Origin: Bin5 sp965116395
GTDB lineage: Bacteria > Chloroflexota > Anaerolineae > Caldilineales > Caldilineaceae
Length of the DNA stretch: 64,000 nt
Direction of reading: 5' to 3'
Assembly: GCA_965116395.1 (NCBI GenBank)
Contig: OZ220684.1
Location: 5,022,001-5,086,000, forward strand
The position numbers and the translations under genes were made by a program. Shown here one piece after another: positions 42,737 through 51,000 of this stretch (positions are counted from its first letter, which is position 1; each line of letters starts with the position of its first letter). A model generated the notes under the pieces. The model was not told where the DNA came from and did no database searches. It worked only from the letters and a program-made list of their open reading frames with translations.

Positions 42737-43522
42737 ATGTTGAACTTTTGTTGTGTCGGCAATGACAGTCGACTTCAGGATTTCGACCTTCCCAGTTCTC
42801 GTCTGTTCCGTACCATTGGATTGGGGCTCCTCCTGGCTTTGGGCATGGTGGCCTTTGCCAACACGCCCATTTTTGCCCAGTCTCCTCCCTCCCCGAATGT
42901 TCTGGTAGACGATTACAGTTCCGTCCCTAAGAACGGCAGCGTGGATATTGAGGTACTGGGCAATGATACCATCCCGGAGTTTGGCAGCTTTGATTTCACC
43001 GGCCCGGAGTTCGGAAGGATTACATCCTTTTCGAGCAATGCTTCTACGAAGATTCTCTCCTTCAGTTACAGGCCCAACACGAATTATGTAGGCAGTGACA
43101 ACTTTTACTATCTGGTTTCCGACAGTAACGGTCGGACTCTACACGCGGCCGTTTACATCACGGTCTATGCAAAACTTGATTGCGCCACCTGTCTCATCGG
43201 GCACCCAGCTACGCCCATCAACATTACGATTGGCGGAGACGGAGCTTTCAACTTTCAATTCATTGGAGACGGCGGCGTCTCTCCGGGGCCGATACTCCCG
43301 CCGGTGCGAGAATTGACCGAAGAGTACTCGCCTGAATCGGGGAACACCGTCCTGTTTGAAGGGGAAAACTCGATTTCAGGCGCGCCGGTTGTGATCAGCT
43401 ACCTGTCAGACGAACAGGTTGTCCACGTTAATACTTCCTATATGGACAGCCACAACGGGACGATGAAACCCTACATCTTCGTCATAGACCTGGATCACGA
43501 AGTGTCGCACTGGGAATGGTGA
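42737..43522 (+). CDS. Secreted protein with cadherin/Ig-like domain
   Basis: 261 residues. A signal peptide of about 48 residues ends near IFAQ. Residues about 53-145 form an Ig/cadherin-like beta sandwich with the typical DDYSSVPKNGSVDIEVLGND start and YVGSDNFYYLVSDSNG end, as in VCBS/Cadherin_5-type domains of surface proteins. The C-terminal 110 residues (ITIGGDGAFNFQF onward) are not recognised. Probably an exported adhesion or structural protein. It stands alone between the repeat region and the ABC importer. Confidence 0.7.
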   Translation: MLNFCCVGNDSRLQDFDLPSSRLFRTIGLGLLLALGMVAFANTPIFAQSPPSPNVLVDDYSSVPKNGSVDIEVLGNDTIPEFGSFDFTGPEFGRITSFSSNASTKILSFSYRPNTNYVGSDNFYYLVSDSNGRTLHAAVYITVYAKLDCATCLIGHPATPINITIGGDGAFNFQFIGDGGVSPGPILPPVRELTEEYSPESGNTVLFEGENSISGAPVVISYLSDEQVVHVNTSYMDSHNGTMKPYIFVIDLDHEVSHWEW

Positions 43523-43789
43523 TCTCTCGAAGCAGATAGGCAGATTCAGGACGGCGGCTGAGTAAGCAGTCGGCCGCAGGAGGCTGCAAAGGGGAGGCGA
43601 CGCTTCAGCAAGAGAGTAACCGAGGATTATTGTCGGGAAACGAGAAAGGAGGTGCGCGACACCGACAATGGACAACGGGAACAACTTGTGCAGGACCATT
43701 TGACGTCAAGAAACCAGTATGGCAGGACGTCAAGACAGGCCGTTGGCCGTAGAGCCAGGCGGCCCAACCCACGAGCGAAAGGGACCATC

Positions 43790-45163
43790 ATGTCAGATTC
43801 GCGAAACAAAAACCAGGAGTTGAGCAGACGTGGATTCCTACAGGCGATGGCAATTGGCGCAGGCGGCGCCGCGCTGGCTGCATGTGTAGTGCCGGAAGGC
43901 GCCATGCCGGCCGCCGAAGAAGCAGCGGCGCCCGCGCCGGAAAACCTTCCCATCATCTATTGGTCGATGTTCGGTCTGCAGGAGGCTGCACAGGCACAGA
44001 ATCAGGTCGAACGCTTCAACGAAGAGACCGGCGAGGACGCGATTTTCATGTCGATTGGCTGGGGCAATGTAACCCAGAAGGCCCAGGTAGCAATTCAGGG
44101 CGGCAACCCACCCGACATGGTATCGCTCTGGTCTCAGGCCTACACGTGGGGTCCCCGCGGGCTCTTGCTGCCTCTTGAGGACTACGCCGAACGAGACGGC
44201 TTTGACGGCGAGGGCTGGTCCAAACCGGCATGGGATGCGCTTTGGTCGGATGGCCACCTCTGGGGCACAGGCCATACTCTTAACGTCTTCGCGCTGCACA
44301 GCAACGACACGCTTTTGGAAGAGGGCGGGTTCAGTGCAGACAGCCCGCCCGAAACTTTCGCCGACCTTGATGCGATGGCGGAGGCGCTGACAACCTTTGA
44401 TGACGACGGCAATATCACCCGGTTGGGCTTCCTGCCCTGGCTCAGGTCAGGCAGCCTCTGGCATTGGGGCTGGGCCAATGGCGCTCAGTTCTACGATGAG
44501 GATACCGACACGATCACGGCTAATTCTGAAGAGGCGCTGCTCTATACTCTCGAATGGTTCAAGTCTTACGCGGATCAGTACGATATCGAGAAGATAGACC
44601 GTTATGTATCCGGATTCGGCAATCGCAGTTCACTGACGGAAGATCCCTGGTACGTTGACAAAATCGTTCTGCAGATTGACGGCAGCTGGAAGCGAAGTTG
44701 GATCCCGCGCTATGCACCCGAGCTTGAATACTCTGTATTCAAGTCTCCGTATGGCCCTGGATACACAGAACCGACCAGCCTGGTTGAGATTGGCGCGATG
44801 TTCAACGTTCCCAACGGGGCCAAGAATCCTGATGGAGGATGGAAACTGGCCCACTTCATGGCGGCCAAGCAGCAGCAGATCGAGTTCGGCAATCTGGTTG
44901 GCGACGTTCCCCCTCTGAACGAAGCTGCCCGTGATCCGGAGTTCCTCAATTCGCTGCCCTTCAACGAGCTGTATGTCGAGTTGACCGAGTCGGCGGGCGG
45001 CCGCGCGTGGCCGCGCATTCCGGTTCTGGAGCAGTACAAGACTGAGATTCGGCGCCTCCAGGATGAAGTAATTCACGGCCAAATCGATCCGCAGCAGGGC
45101 TTGGACGATATGACAGCGAAACTGCAGCAGGAGTTGATCGACTTCCGCCAGCAGGTTGGCTAA
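43790..45163 (+). CDS. ABC sugar transporter solute-binding lipoprotein (Tat-type signal)
   Basis: 457 residues from the ATG at 43790 (AAAGGGA 6 nt upstream); the frame is open earlier but without a site. The signal has a twin-arginine motif (LSRRGFLQ, Arg13-Arg14) and a lipobox ALAAC (Cys32), so it may be exported folded and lipid-anchored. The body matches family 1 extracellular solute-binding proteins: WSMFGLQEAAQAQNQVERFNEETG and the GGNPPDMVSLW segment. It delivers an oligosaccharide or sugar derivative to the two permeases downstream. Confidence 0.92.
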   Translation: MSDSRNKNQELSRRGFLQAMAIGAGGAALAACVVPEGAMPAAEEAAAPAPENLPIIYWSMFGLQEAAQAQNQVERFNEETGEDAIFMSIGWGNVTQKAQVAIQGGNPPDMVSLWSQAYTWGPRGLLLPLEDYAERDGFDGEGWSKPAWDALWSDGHLWGTGHTLNVFALHSNDTLLEEGGFSADSPPETFADLDAMAEALTTFDDDGNITRLGFLPWLRSGSLWHWGWANGAQFYDEDTDTITANSEEALLYTLEWFKSYADQYDIEKIDRYVSGFGNRSSLTEDPWYVDKIVLQIDGSWKRSWIPRYAPELEYSVFKSPYGPGYTEPTSLVEIGAMFNVPNGAKNPDGGWKLAHFMAAKQQQIEFGNLVGDVPPLNEAARDPEFLNSLPFNELYVELTESAGGRAWPRIPVLEQYKTEIRRLQDEVIHGQIDPQQGLDDMTAKLQQELIDFRQQVG

Positions 45164-45188
45164 TATAGAAGTCCTTCGGCACGAAAAT

Positions 45189-45219
45189 CCCGGCGGGTTG
45201 GTTTAGTTAACCCGCCGGG
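45189..45219 (+). promoter_or_regulatory. Intercistronic hairpin in the ABC importer operon
   Basis: A perfect 11-bp stem, CCCGGCGGGTT / AACCCGCCGGG, with a 9-nt loop lies between the binding-protein stop (45163) and the permease start (45238). It is G+C-rich and not followed by a T-run. Such hairpins commonly stabilise the upstream message or attenuate, giving more binding protein than permease. Confidence 0.7.
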
Positions 45220-45237
45220 AGACTGGAGAAGGCGGGC

Positions 45238-46140
45238 ATGACATTTGGACTTACGCGACAAGAGTTTCGGCGCTTGCGGGTAGGGTTACTTTTTGCACTT
45301 CCCTGGATCATCGGTTTTTTGAGTTTTACGATTTTCCCGGTGGTTTACTCTTTCTACTACAGCCTAAACGTGTTTACGACTTTTGGGCAGCCGTTGCACT
45401 GGGTCGGGTTGAGCAACTATGTCAAATTGGTGAATGACGATCTCTTTTGGGTTTCGCTCTATAACACGATGTACATGGTCGTCTTTGGCGTCTCCTTTCA
45501 CATTTTTCTGGCCATCATTCTTGGGCTCCTGCTCAATCAGAATTTGCGCGGCGTTTCCCTTTACAGGACCGTCTATTATATTCCAACGATCGTCCCGATT
45601 GTCGCCACTTCTGTGCTCTGGATGTGGGTGTTCAACCCTGAATTCGGACTGATCAATTCCGCGCTAAGCGTAATAGACGTCCACGGTCCGGGATGGCTGA
45701 CCGACCCCATTTTGTCAAAGCCATCGTTGATTCTGATGGGAGTGTGGACAATCGGTGGAACTTTAGTGATTTTTTTGGCTGGGCTGCAGGACATACCCCA
45801 ACATCTATTTGATGCGGCGATGATCGATGGCGCGGGAGCCATGCAGAGGATCAGGAATGTTACTCTTCCGATGCTGTCTCCGGTGATCTTTTTCAATGTA
45901 ATCATGGGCGTGATCAGTGGTTTCCAGATTTTCGCCCAGGCTTTTATCATGACCAGGGGTGGCCCGCTGGACACGACCTTGTTCTACGCCTACTACCTTT
46001 ACCAGAACGCTTTTGAGTTTTTCCAAATGCCCTACGCTTCGGCGATGGCCTGGATCTTGTTCCTTGTAGTAATGGGGACGACTCTGATCATTTTCCGCAG
46101 CTCGGCTCGCTTGGTTTACTACGAAGGTGAGGAGCGATAG
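45238..46140 (+). CDS. ABC sugar transporter permease (MalF/UgpA type)
   Basis: 300 residues, six predicted transmembrane helices. The EAA loop is visible as FDAAMIDGAGAMQRIRNVTLPML (about 191-213). GTG/AGGAG near its end also serves the next gene, which begins 5 nt after its stop. It forms a heterodimer with the permease at 46145-47044. No ATPase gene is adjacent, so a shared MsmX/UgpC-like ATPase elsewhere is likely. Confidence 0.92.
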   Translation: MTFGLTRQEFRRLRVGLLFALPWIIGFLSFTIFPVVYSFYYSLNVFTTFGQPLHWVGLSNYVKLVNDDLFWVSLYNTMYMVVFGVSFHIFLAIILGLLLNQNLRGVSLYRTVYYIPTIVPIVATSVLWMWVFNPEFGLINSALSVIDVHGPGWLTDPILSKPSLILMGVWTIGGTLVIFLAGLQDIPQHLFDAAMIDGAGAMQRIRNVTLPMLSPVIFFNVIMGVISGFQIFAQAFIMTRGGPLDTTLFYAYYLYQNAFEFFQMPYASAMAWILFLVVMGTTLIIFRSSARLVYYEGEER

Positions 46141-46144
46141 GGCC

Positions 46145-47044
46145 ATGGGCAGGACAACCACGACGCTGAAGCGGCAACAACAGGTGGGGGCCTCTGGCTT
46201 GGGCAGCCTCACGAGGACGCAACGCGAGACATTGAGCCATTCAGCCAGCCATGTTGGCCTCTTTGTGGCTGGGCTCATGTTTTTCCTGCCTTTCTTCTGG
46301 CTGATTTCAACTTCATTGAAGGATCTTGACCAGATATTTACGCTGCCTCCCGTTTGGATTCCCGACCCGTTTCGGTGGCAGAACTATCCGGAATCATTGA
46401 GTTACTTTCCGTTTTTTCAGCAGTTGCGCAATACGCTTGTAATAGCAGTTTCGGCAGTGTTTCTTACTGTGGTCTCAAGCTCTCTGGTTGCTTACAGTTT
46501 CTCCCGCCTGCGCTGGCATGGTCGCGACATTCTTTTCTTTGCCATGCTTTCGACGATGATGCTGCCATACCAGGTTACGATGATACCGCTTTTCATCATG
46601 TTCAGGAGTCTTGGCTGGGTCAACACTCTTCTGCCGCTGATTGTGCCCCATGCTTTTGGGGTTCCGTTTTTCATTTTCCTGCTGCGACAGTTCTTTCTGA
46701 GTTTGCCCAGAGATCTGGACGACGCCGCCATAATTGACGGTTGCTCAGAGTTTGGCGTCCTGTGGCGGGTCATACTTCCTCTAGCCAAGCCGGCTCTTGC
46801 TACGGTAGCGCTTTTTCAGTTCCTGGGAAGCTGGAACGATTTCATTGGGCCGCTGATTTACCTCAATGATCCCAGCAAGTACACGCTTTCGCTGGGAATC
46901 CAGGTCTTTGTCAGTACGGTAGGTGTTCAGTGGGGATGGATGATGGCGGTAACAACAGTGTTGACAGTGCCGGTTATCGTGCTCTTCTTCTTTACCCAGA
47001 GGACTTTCATTCAGGGCATTGCCCTAACCGGCATCAAAGGTTAG
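46145..47044 (+). CDS. ABC sugar transporter permease (MalG/UgpE type)
   Basis: 299 residues from the ATG at 46145; a GTG at 46127 overlaps the previous gene. Six predicted helices and an EAA loop, LDDAAIIDGCSEFGVLWRVILPL. Partner of the preceding permease for uptake of a sugar delivered by the lipoprotein at 43790-45163. Confidence 0.92.
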   Translation: MGRTTTTLKRQQQVGASGLGSLTRTQRETLSHSASHVGLFVAGLMFFLPFFWLISTSLKDLDQIFTLPPVWIPDPFRWQNYPESLSYFPFFQQLRNTLVIAVSAVFLTVVSSSLVAYSFSRLRWHGRDILFFAMLSTMMLPYQVTMIPLFIMFRSLGWVNTLLPLIVPHAFGVPFFIFLLRQFFLSLPRDLDDAAIIDGCSEFGVLWRVILPLAKPALATVALFQFLGSWNDFIGPLIYLNDPSKYTLSLGIQVFVSTVGVQWGWMMAVTTVLTVPVIVLFFFTQRTFIQGIALTGIKG

Positions 47045-47054
47045 CAGGACGGCC

Positions 47055-47089
47055 GCAGGCCCCACAGGCTGGGAACTGATTGGGCCTGC
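47055..47089 (+). terminator. Hairpin at the end of the importer operon
   Basis: GCAGGCCC pairs with GGGCCTGC across a 19-nt loop, 10 nt after the permease stop. No T-run follows, so it is either a weak terminator or an RNA-stabilising end. Confidence 0.4.
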
Positions 47090-47277
47090 CGACCTTTGGC
47101 GCCGCCCATCGTTTGGTGCGAAGGATCAACCAATTGACAGTTTGAAATGCGTTTGTGCAAAACGAGACAGGACGGGCCGGCGATTCCTTGCCCTCAGGCA
47201 GCGACGGCAGAGCGGGTTGTTGAGGGCAGAGGCATTGTAGAGAGGAATCTGATTTTGTCATTAAGAGGGAGTGAGGA

Positions 47278-48384
47278 ATGGAGACGAGAGCCGCAGTTGT
47301 ATATGAACACGACGCACCAGTCGTCGTTGAAACGTTAACGCTGGACGATCCCAAAGATAACGAAGTCCTGCTGCGGATGGGAGCTAGCGGCGTATGCCAC
47401 TCAGATCTGTCGGTGGTGAACGGCACGATCTTTTACCCCCCGCCGGTTGCACTCGGCCATGAGGGAGCCGGGGTGGTGGAACGCGTTGGAGCGAATGTTT
47501 CCTATGTCAAGCCGGGCGACCACGTCATACTATCATTCGTGACCTATTGTGAAGCCTGTGTAATGTGTGAGATGGGCCGCGTATGTCTGTGCCAGGGCAT
47601 CGATGCACGCAAGGGTTATCTCCTTGACAATACCTGCCGTTTGCACAACAACAAGGGCCATGACATTCCGCAGATGTCTCGCATCGCCACAATGTCCGAG
47701 TTGGCCGTCGTACCCGAACAGGCCCTGATCAAGATTGATGCCGGTTATCCGCTGGACAGAGCCGCACTGGTCGGCTGCGGCGTGACAACTGGGGTAGGCG
47801 CGGTGTTGAGAACAGCTGAAGTGGAAGCAGGAAGCACGGTCGCTGTGATTGGCACAGGGGGCGTAGGCCTCAATGCAGTTCAGGGCGCGAAAATCGCTGA
47901 CGCAGAGCGCATCATCGCGGTAGACCTGATGGAAAACAAACTGGAGTTTGCCCGTCAGTTTGGCGCCACCGATACAGTAAACGGCTCTGAAGTGGATCCG
48001 GTTGAGGCCGTCAAGGAGTTGACGGGAGGATTGGGCGTCGACTATGCCTTTGAAGCGATCGGAAGCTCTGTGACAATCAGGCAGGCCTTCGATATGGTTC
48101 GGTTTGGCGGGACAGCAGTTGCGATTGGATTGGCGCGCCATGACGATATTGTGCCGATTCCGCCGCAGGAGCTGATTTGGGCCGAAAAGAAGCTTTTGGG
48201 CTCCTACTACGGTTCATCTCGTCCCCGAGTGGATATGCCCGAATACCTCCGTCTCTACGATGAAGGGATACTGAAACTCGACGAGTTGATCACGCAGACT
48301 TATCAGCTGGAGCAGATCAACGAGGCGTTTGCGGACATGGAAGCAGGCAAGAACGCCCGTGGGATTTTGGCCTTGGATATGTAG
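47278..48384 (+). CDS. Zinc-dependent alcohol dehydrogenase (class III-like)
   Basis: 368 residues. Catalytic zinc ligands Cys40 (GVCHSDL), His61 and Glu62 (GHEGAG), and Cys167 (GCGVTTG). Structural zinc is held by Cys91, Cys94, Cys97 and Cys105 (C-x2-C-x2-C-x7-C). NAD-binding GTGGVG (192-197) and Asp near VDLMENKLE suggest NAD preference. Oxidises alcohols or related sugar derivatives. It lies 233 nt downstream of the ABC importer on the same strand and may act on its cargo, which is positional inference. Confidence 0.92.
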   Translation: METRAAVVYEHDAPVVVETLTLDDPKDNEVLLRMGASGVCHSDLSVVNGTIFYPPPVALGHEGAGVVERVGANVSYVKPGDHVILSFVTYCEACVMCEMGRVCLCQGIDARKGYLLDNTCRLHNNKGHDIPQMSRIATMSELAVVPEQALIKIDAGYPLDRAALVGCGVTTGVGAVLRTAEVEAGSTVAVIGTGGVGLNAVQGAKIADAERIIAVDLMENKLEFARQFGATDTVNGSEVDPVEAVKELTGGLGVDYAFEAIGSSVTIRQAFDMVRFGGTAVAIGLARHDDIVPIPPQELIWAEKKLLGSYYGSSRPRVDMPEYLRLYDEGILKLDELITQTYQLEQINEAFADMEAGKNARGILALDM

Positions 48385-48424
48385 GGCGAGGCAACTCGGC
48401 GACTGCGCTCAATCTGCACGGTTT

Positions 48425-50884
48425 CTAAGTGGGCTCGGATGTTGGAAGGCCAATGATATCGAGCGACTTCCAGGCTGCACGCTCGTTAAGCCACTGGTTG
48501 TGCAGTTCTGTTGGCAAGGCGCCTTCGCCGAGTCTGCGGTCAGTTTCCTCACTGCAACGAAGTTCGACGCCAAAGCTGTTGGATTCGCGTCCGGCATTCT
48601 CGATACGCGTCCGCAGATTACCCAACCCCGCCAGGGCGGCAGAGACCTCGCCTTCCGATGGGACACTGTTGCTAAGAATTCCTTCTTCGTCGTCGGCTTT
48701 CCCATCCAGTAGTCGAGTCAGTTGCCAGCGCCAGCGCGGGCCACCGACGTTCTCATTTTCTACGACGGATACGTCTATGGAAAAGTCGGCTTGGCTGGCA
48801 AGCGCCGAATTGTAGAACTGATATACGCTGCGAAAGTTGCGACTAAACTCGGCGGGGGGAAGATCGCGTCGGGCCTGTTTACCGTAACCCTTGCTCGACA
48901 ACCGCTCATCAAGTATTGCAACTACGCCCCGGTCGGCAGTCCGCCTGATCAGACGACCAAATCCCTGTTTCAGAGACAGGGTCATCAGCGGGACCATGTA
49001 ATTTCTGAAGCTGCTGCCGTTTTCGACTTCTTCCAGTGCTTTCATGCGGGCGTCGTGCAAAGGATCGCTTGGTGTAGGAAAGGGCAGTTTGTCCAGCACC
49101 ACCAGGCTCAGATCGTCGCCCGGAAGATCGACACCCTCCCAAAAAGATTTCGTTGCCAGGAGTACGCTGTGCGGCGTCTCTCTAAACCAGTCCAGTAGCG
49201 CATTGCGGGGAAGTTGTCCTTGAGCCTGGAGGGGCCAGGCGACGCCTTCCAATCTGTCGTAAGCCTGTTGCAGTCCGCTCCAGCTGGTAAAGAGACACAG
49301 TGCCCTTCCCCTGCTCACATTGAGCAGGCGATCCAGTTCAATGGCCACCGCGTCATAGAATGGGTCTTTTGCCCGCCAGTTAAAGGGTGGCAGGGCCGGT
49401 TGGTATAGCAGGGCCTGTTGGGTGTAATCGAATGTTGCGTCAGCGACCAGTTCCAGTGGAAGTTCAGACACGCCGCATCTACTCTTGAAATGCTCGAAGT
49501 TGCCGTCGGTTGCCAATGTGGCGCTGGTACAAATGACGGTGCGTCCTTCCTCGACAAACAGGTGCCGAGAAAGCTCCCGGGCTGGGTCGACAGGCGCGGC
49601 ATGAATGCGAAGCTTCAGGTGGCGAGCCCCGCTGACTTTTTCGGCATATCGTACGGTGACGTCGTCCCTCGCACTTGTGGCAACGGCCTGCAGTTTCGCG
49701 GCAAGAGAGCCCAGGCCGGTCACAGCCAGATCATAGTTGGCCTTGTCTTCTGACTCCTCTGGGGAGAGGGGAGGGTGCCCGTCCTGTTCCGGCCGTTCGT
49801 AAGGATGCGCCTGACGCATATCATCCTGCAGTTTCCGGAGGCTGGCGGCCACCTTTTTCATTTCTTCCAGCTCGTGGTCTATGCGAAAGATTTTTTGTTC
49901 CGACGACTGTTCCACTTCTGAGAAGGCAAGGCGGTTGTGCCAAAGCAGCTCATCCAGCAGATCGTTTTCCAGGGGCGCTTTGAAGACGGCGCCCGCCAGA
50001 AGCTGCTCCAGAGCGTAGTCCGAGGTCTCCACTTCGAACACCGATGTGGCAGTGTTTTCGAGCTGGTGCGCCTCGTCAACGATGTAGACATCAGCCGGCG
50101 GTAGAATGGCCTGGCCTACTTCTCCCAGCTCGAGCGCATTCAGCAGGAGATGGTGATTTGTTATAATCACCTGTGCCTGGCGTGCCTTTTCTCGCATCGT
50201 GTTAACGAAGCAGTTGTTGTCGAAATGGGCGCAGTTGCGGCCAATGCAGTCGTCGGGGAAGCTGACGACTTGGGGCCGCAGATCGTTCTTCAGGACAAAT
50301 GGCAAGTCATCGACATCTCCGGATTCGGTATCGGGCAACCATTTGCGTAGATAGGCGACCTGCTCATCCTCCCCGTCCAAAAAGGTAAGACGGCTTCTTT
50401 CGACGGCCTCTTTTTCCCATTTGAGGCTGCAGACATAGTTAGCGCGCCCTTTGACCACGACGGCTTCTATGGGACGGTCGAGGACTTTGCGCAAGAAGGG
50501 GATGTCTTTGCGGAAGAGCTGGTCTTGCAATGACTTATTTGCTGTGGCGACTACGACCGTTCGTTCACTGAGGACGGCCGGAAGCAGGTAGGCAATTGAC
50601 TTGCCGGTACCTGTGGGAGCTTCTATGAGCGCCGGCCGTTCTTCGAGGATGGCATGTTTGACGACGTCTGCCATTTCGAGCTGGCCAGGCCTCAGTTCGT
50701 AGTCGTCCATTGCGGAGGCCAAAGCGCCGCCGGTTCCAAAGAAAGCCTGCAGGTCGGTCTCTTCCAGAGGAGATGGTTTCTGCTCGTCCCTGTCGTTGCC
50801 AAAGCGGCCATTTTCCTCTTGAACCTCAATGAGAGAAAGGTCGGCAGGCAGTTCCGAAATGTAGGTCTGCTCGAATTGTTCCAT
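48425..50884 (-). CDS. DinG/XPD-type ATP-dependent DNA helicase
   Basis: 819 residues from the ATG at 50884. Walker A APTGTGKS (89-96), DEAH box (270-273), and four cysteines for a 4Fe-4S cluster: Cys152 (NYVCSLK), Cys213, Cys218 (CIGRNC) and Cys225 (NNCF). The later motif KSFWEGVDLPGDDLSLVVLDKLPF and GFGRLIRRTADRG are helicase motifs V-VI. Superfamily 2, 5'-3' direction; in E. coli DinG resolves R-loops and structures such as G-quadruplexes. Some family members in Firmicutes have a nuclease domain, which is absent here. Confidence 0.93.
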   Translation of the reverse strand: MEQFEQTYISELPADLSLIEVQEENGRFGNDRDEQKPSPLEETDLQAFFGTGGALASAMDDYELRPGQLEMADVVKHAILEERPALIEAPTGTGKSIAYLLPAVLSERTVVVATANKSLQDQLFRKDIPFLRKVLDRPIEAVVVKGRANYVCSLKWEKEAVERSRLTFLDGEDEQVAYLRKWLPDTESGDVDDLPFVLKNDLRPQVVSFPDDCIGRNCAHFDNNCFVNTMREKARQAQVIITNHHLLLNALELGEVGQAILPPADVYIVDEAHQLENTATSVFEVETSDYALEQLLAGAVFKAPLENDLLDELLWHNRLAFSEVEQSSEQKIFRIDHELEEMKKVAASLRKLQDDMRQAHPYERPEQDGHPPLSPEESEDKANYDLAVTGLGSLAAKLQAVATSARDDVTVRYAEKVSGARHLKLRIHAAPVDPARELSRHLFVEEGRTVICTSATLATDGNFEHFKSRCGVSELPLELVADATFDYTQQALLYQPALPPFNWRAKDPFYDAVAIELDRLLNVSRGRALCLFTSWSGLQQAYDRLEGVAWPLQAQGQLPRNALLDWFRETPHSVLLATKSFWEGVDLPGDDLSLVVLDKLPFPTPSDPLHDARMKALEEVENGSSFRNYMVPLMTLSLKQGFGRLIRRTADRGVVAILDERLSSKGYGKQARRDLPPAEFSRNFRSVYQFYNSALASQADFSIDVSVVENENVGGPRWRWQLTRLLDGKADDEEGILSNSVPSEGEVSAALAGLGNLRTRIENAGRESNSFGVELRCSEETDRRLGEGALPTELHNQWLNERAAWKSLDIIGLPTSEPT

Positions 50885-50922
50885 AATTGCACCGTAGCAC
50901 AAATGTGCAGGTTTTGCAAAAG

Positions 50923-50960
50923 AAAGGACGCCCTCGATGATGGTAAAGAGGGCGTCCTTT
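50923..50960 (-). terminator. Rho-independent terminator of the LysM/fasciclin gene
   Basis: A perfect 13-bp stem, AAAGGACGCCCTC / GAGGGCGTCCTTT, with a 12-nt loop; on the minus strand it is followed by a T-rich TCTTTTGC. It starts 40 nt beyond the stop at 51001 and ends before the DinG start. Confidence 0.85.
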
Positions 50961-51000
50961 GGGCTGAATTGGGCACCGAAATTGGTGCCAAACCTAGGTT

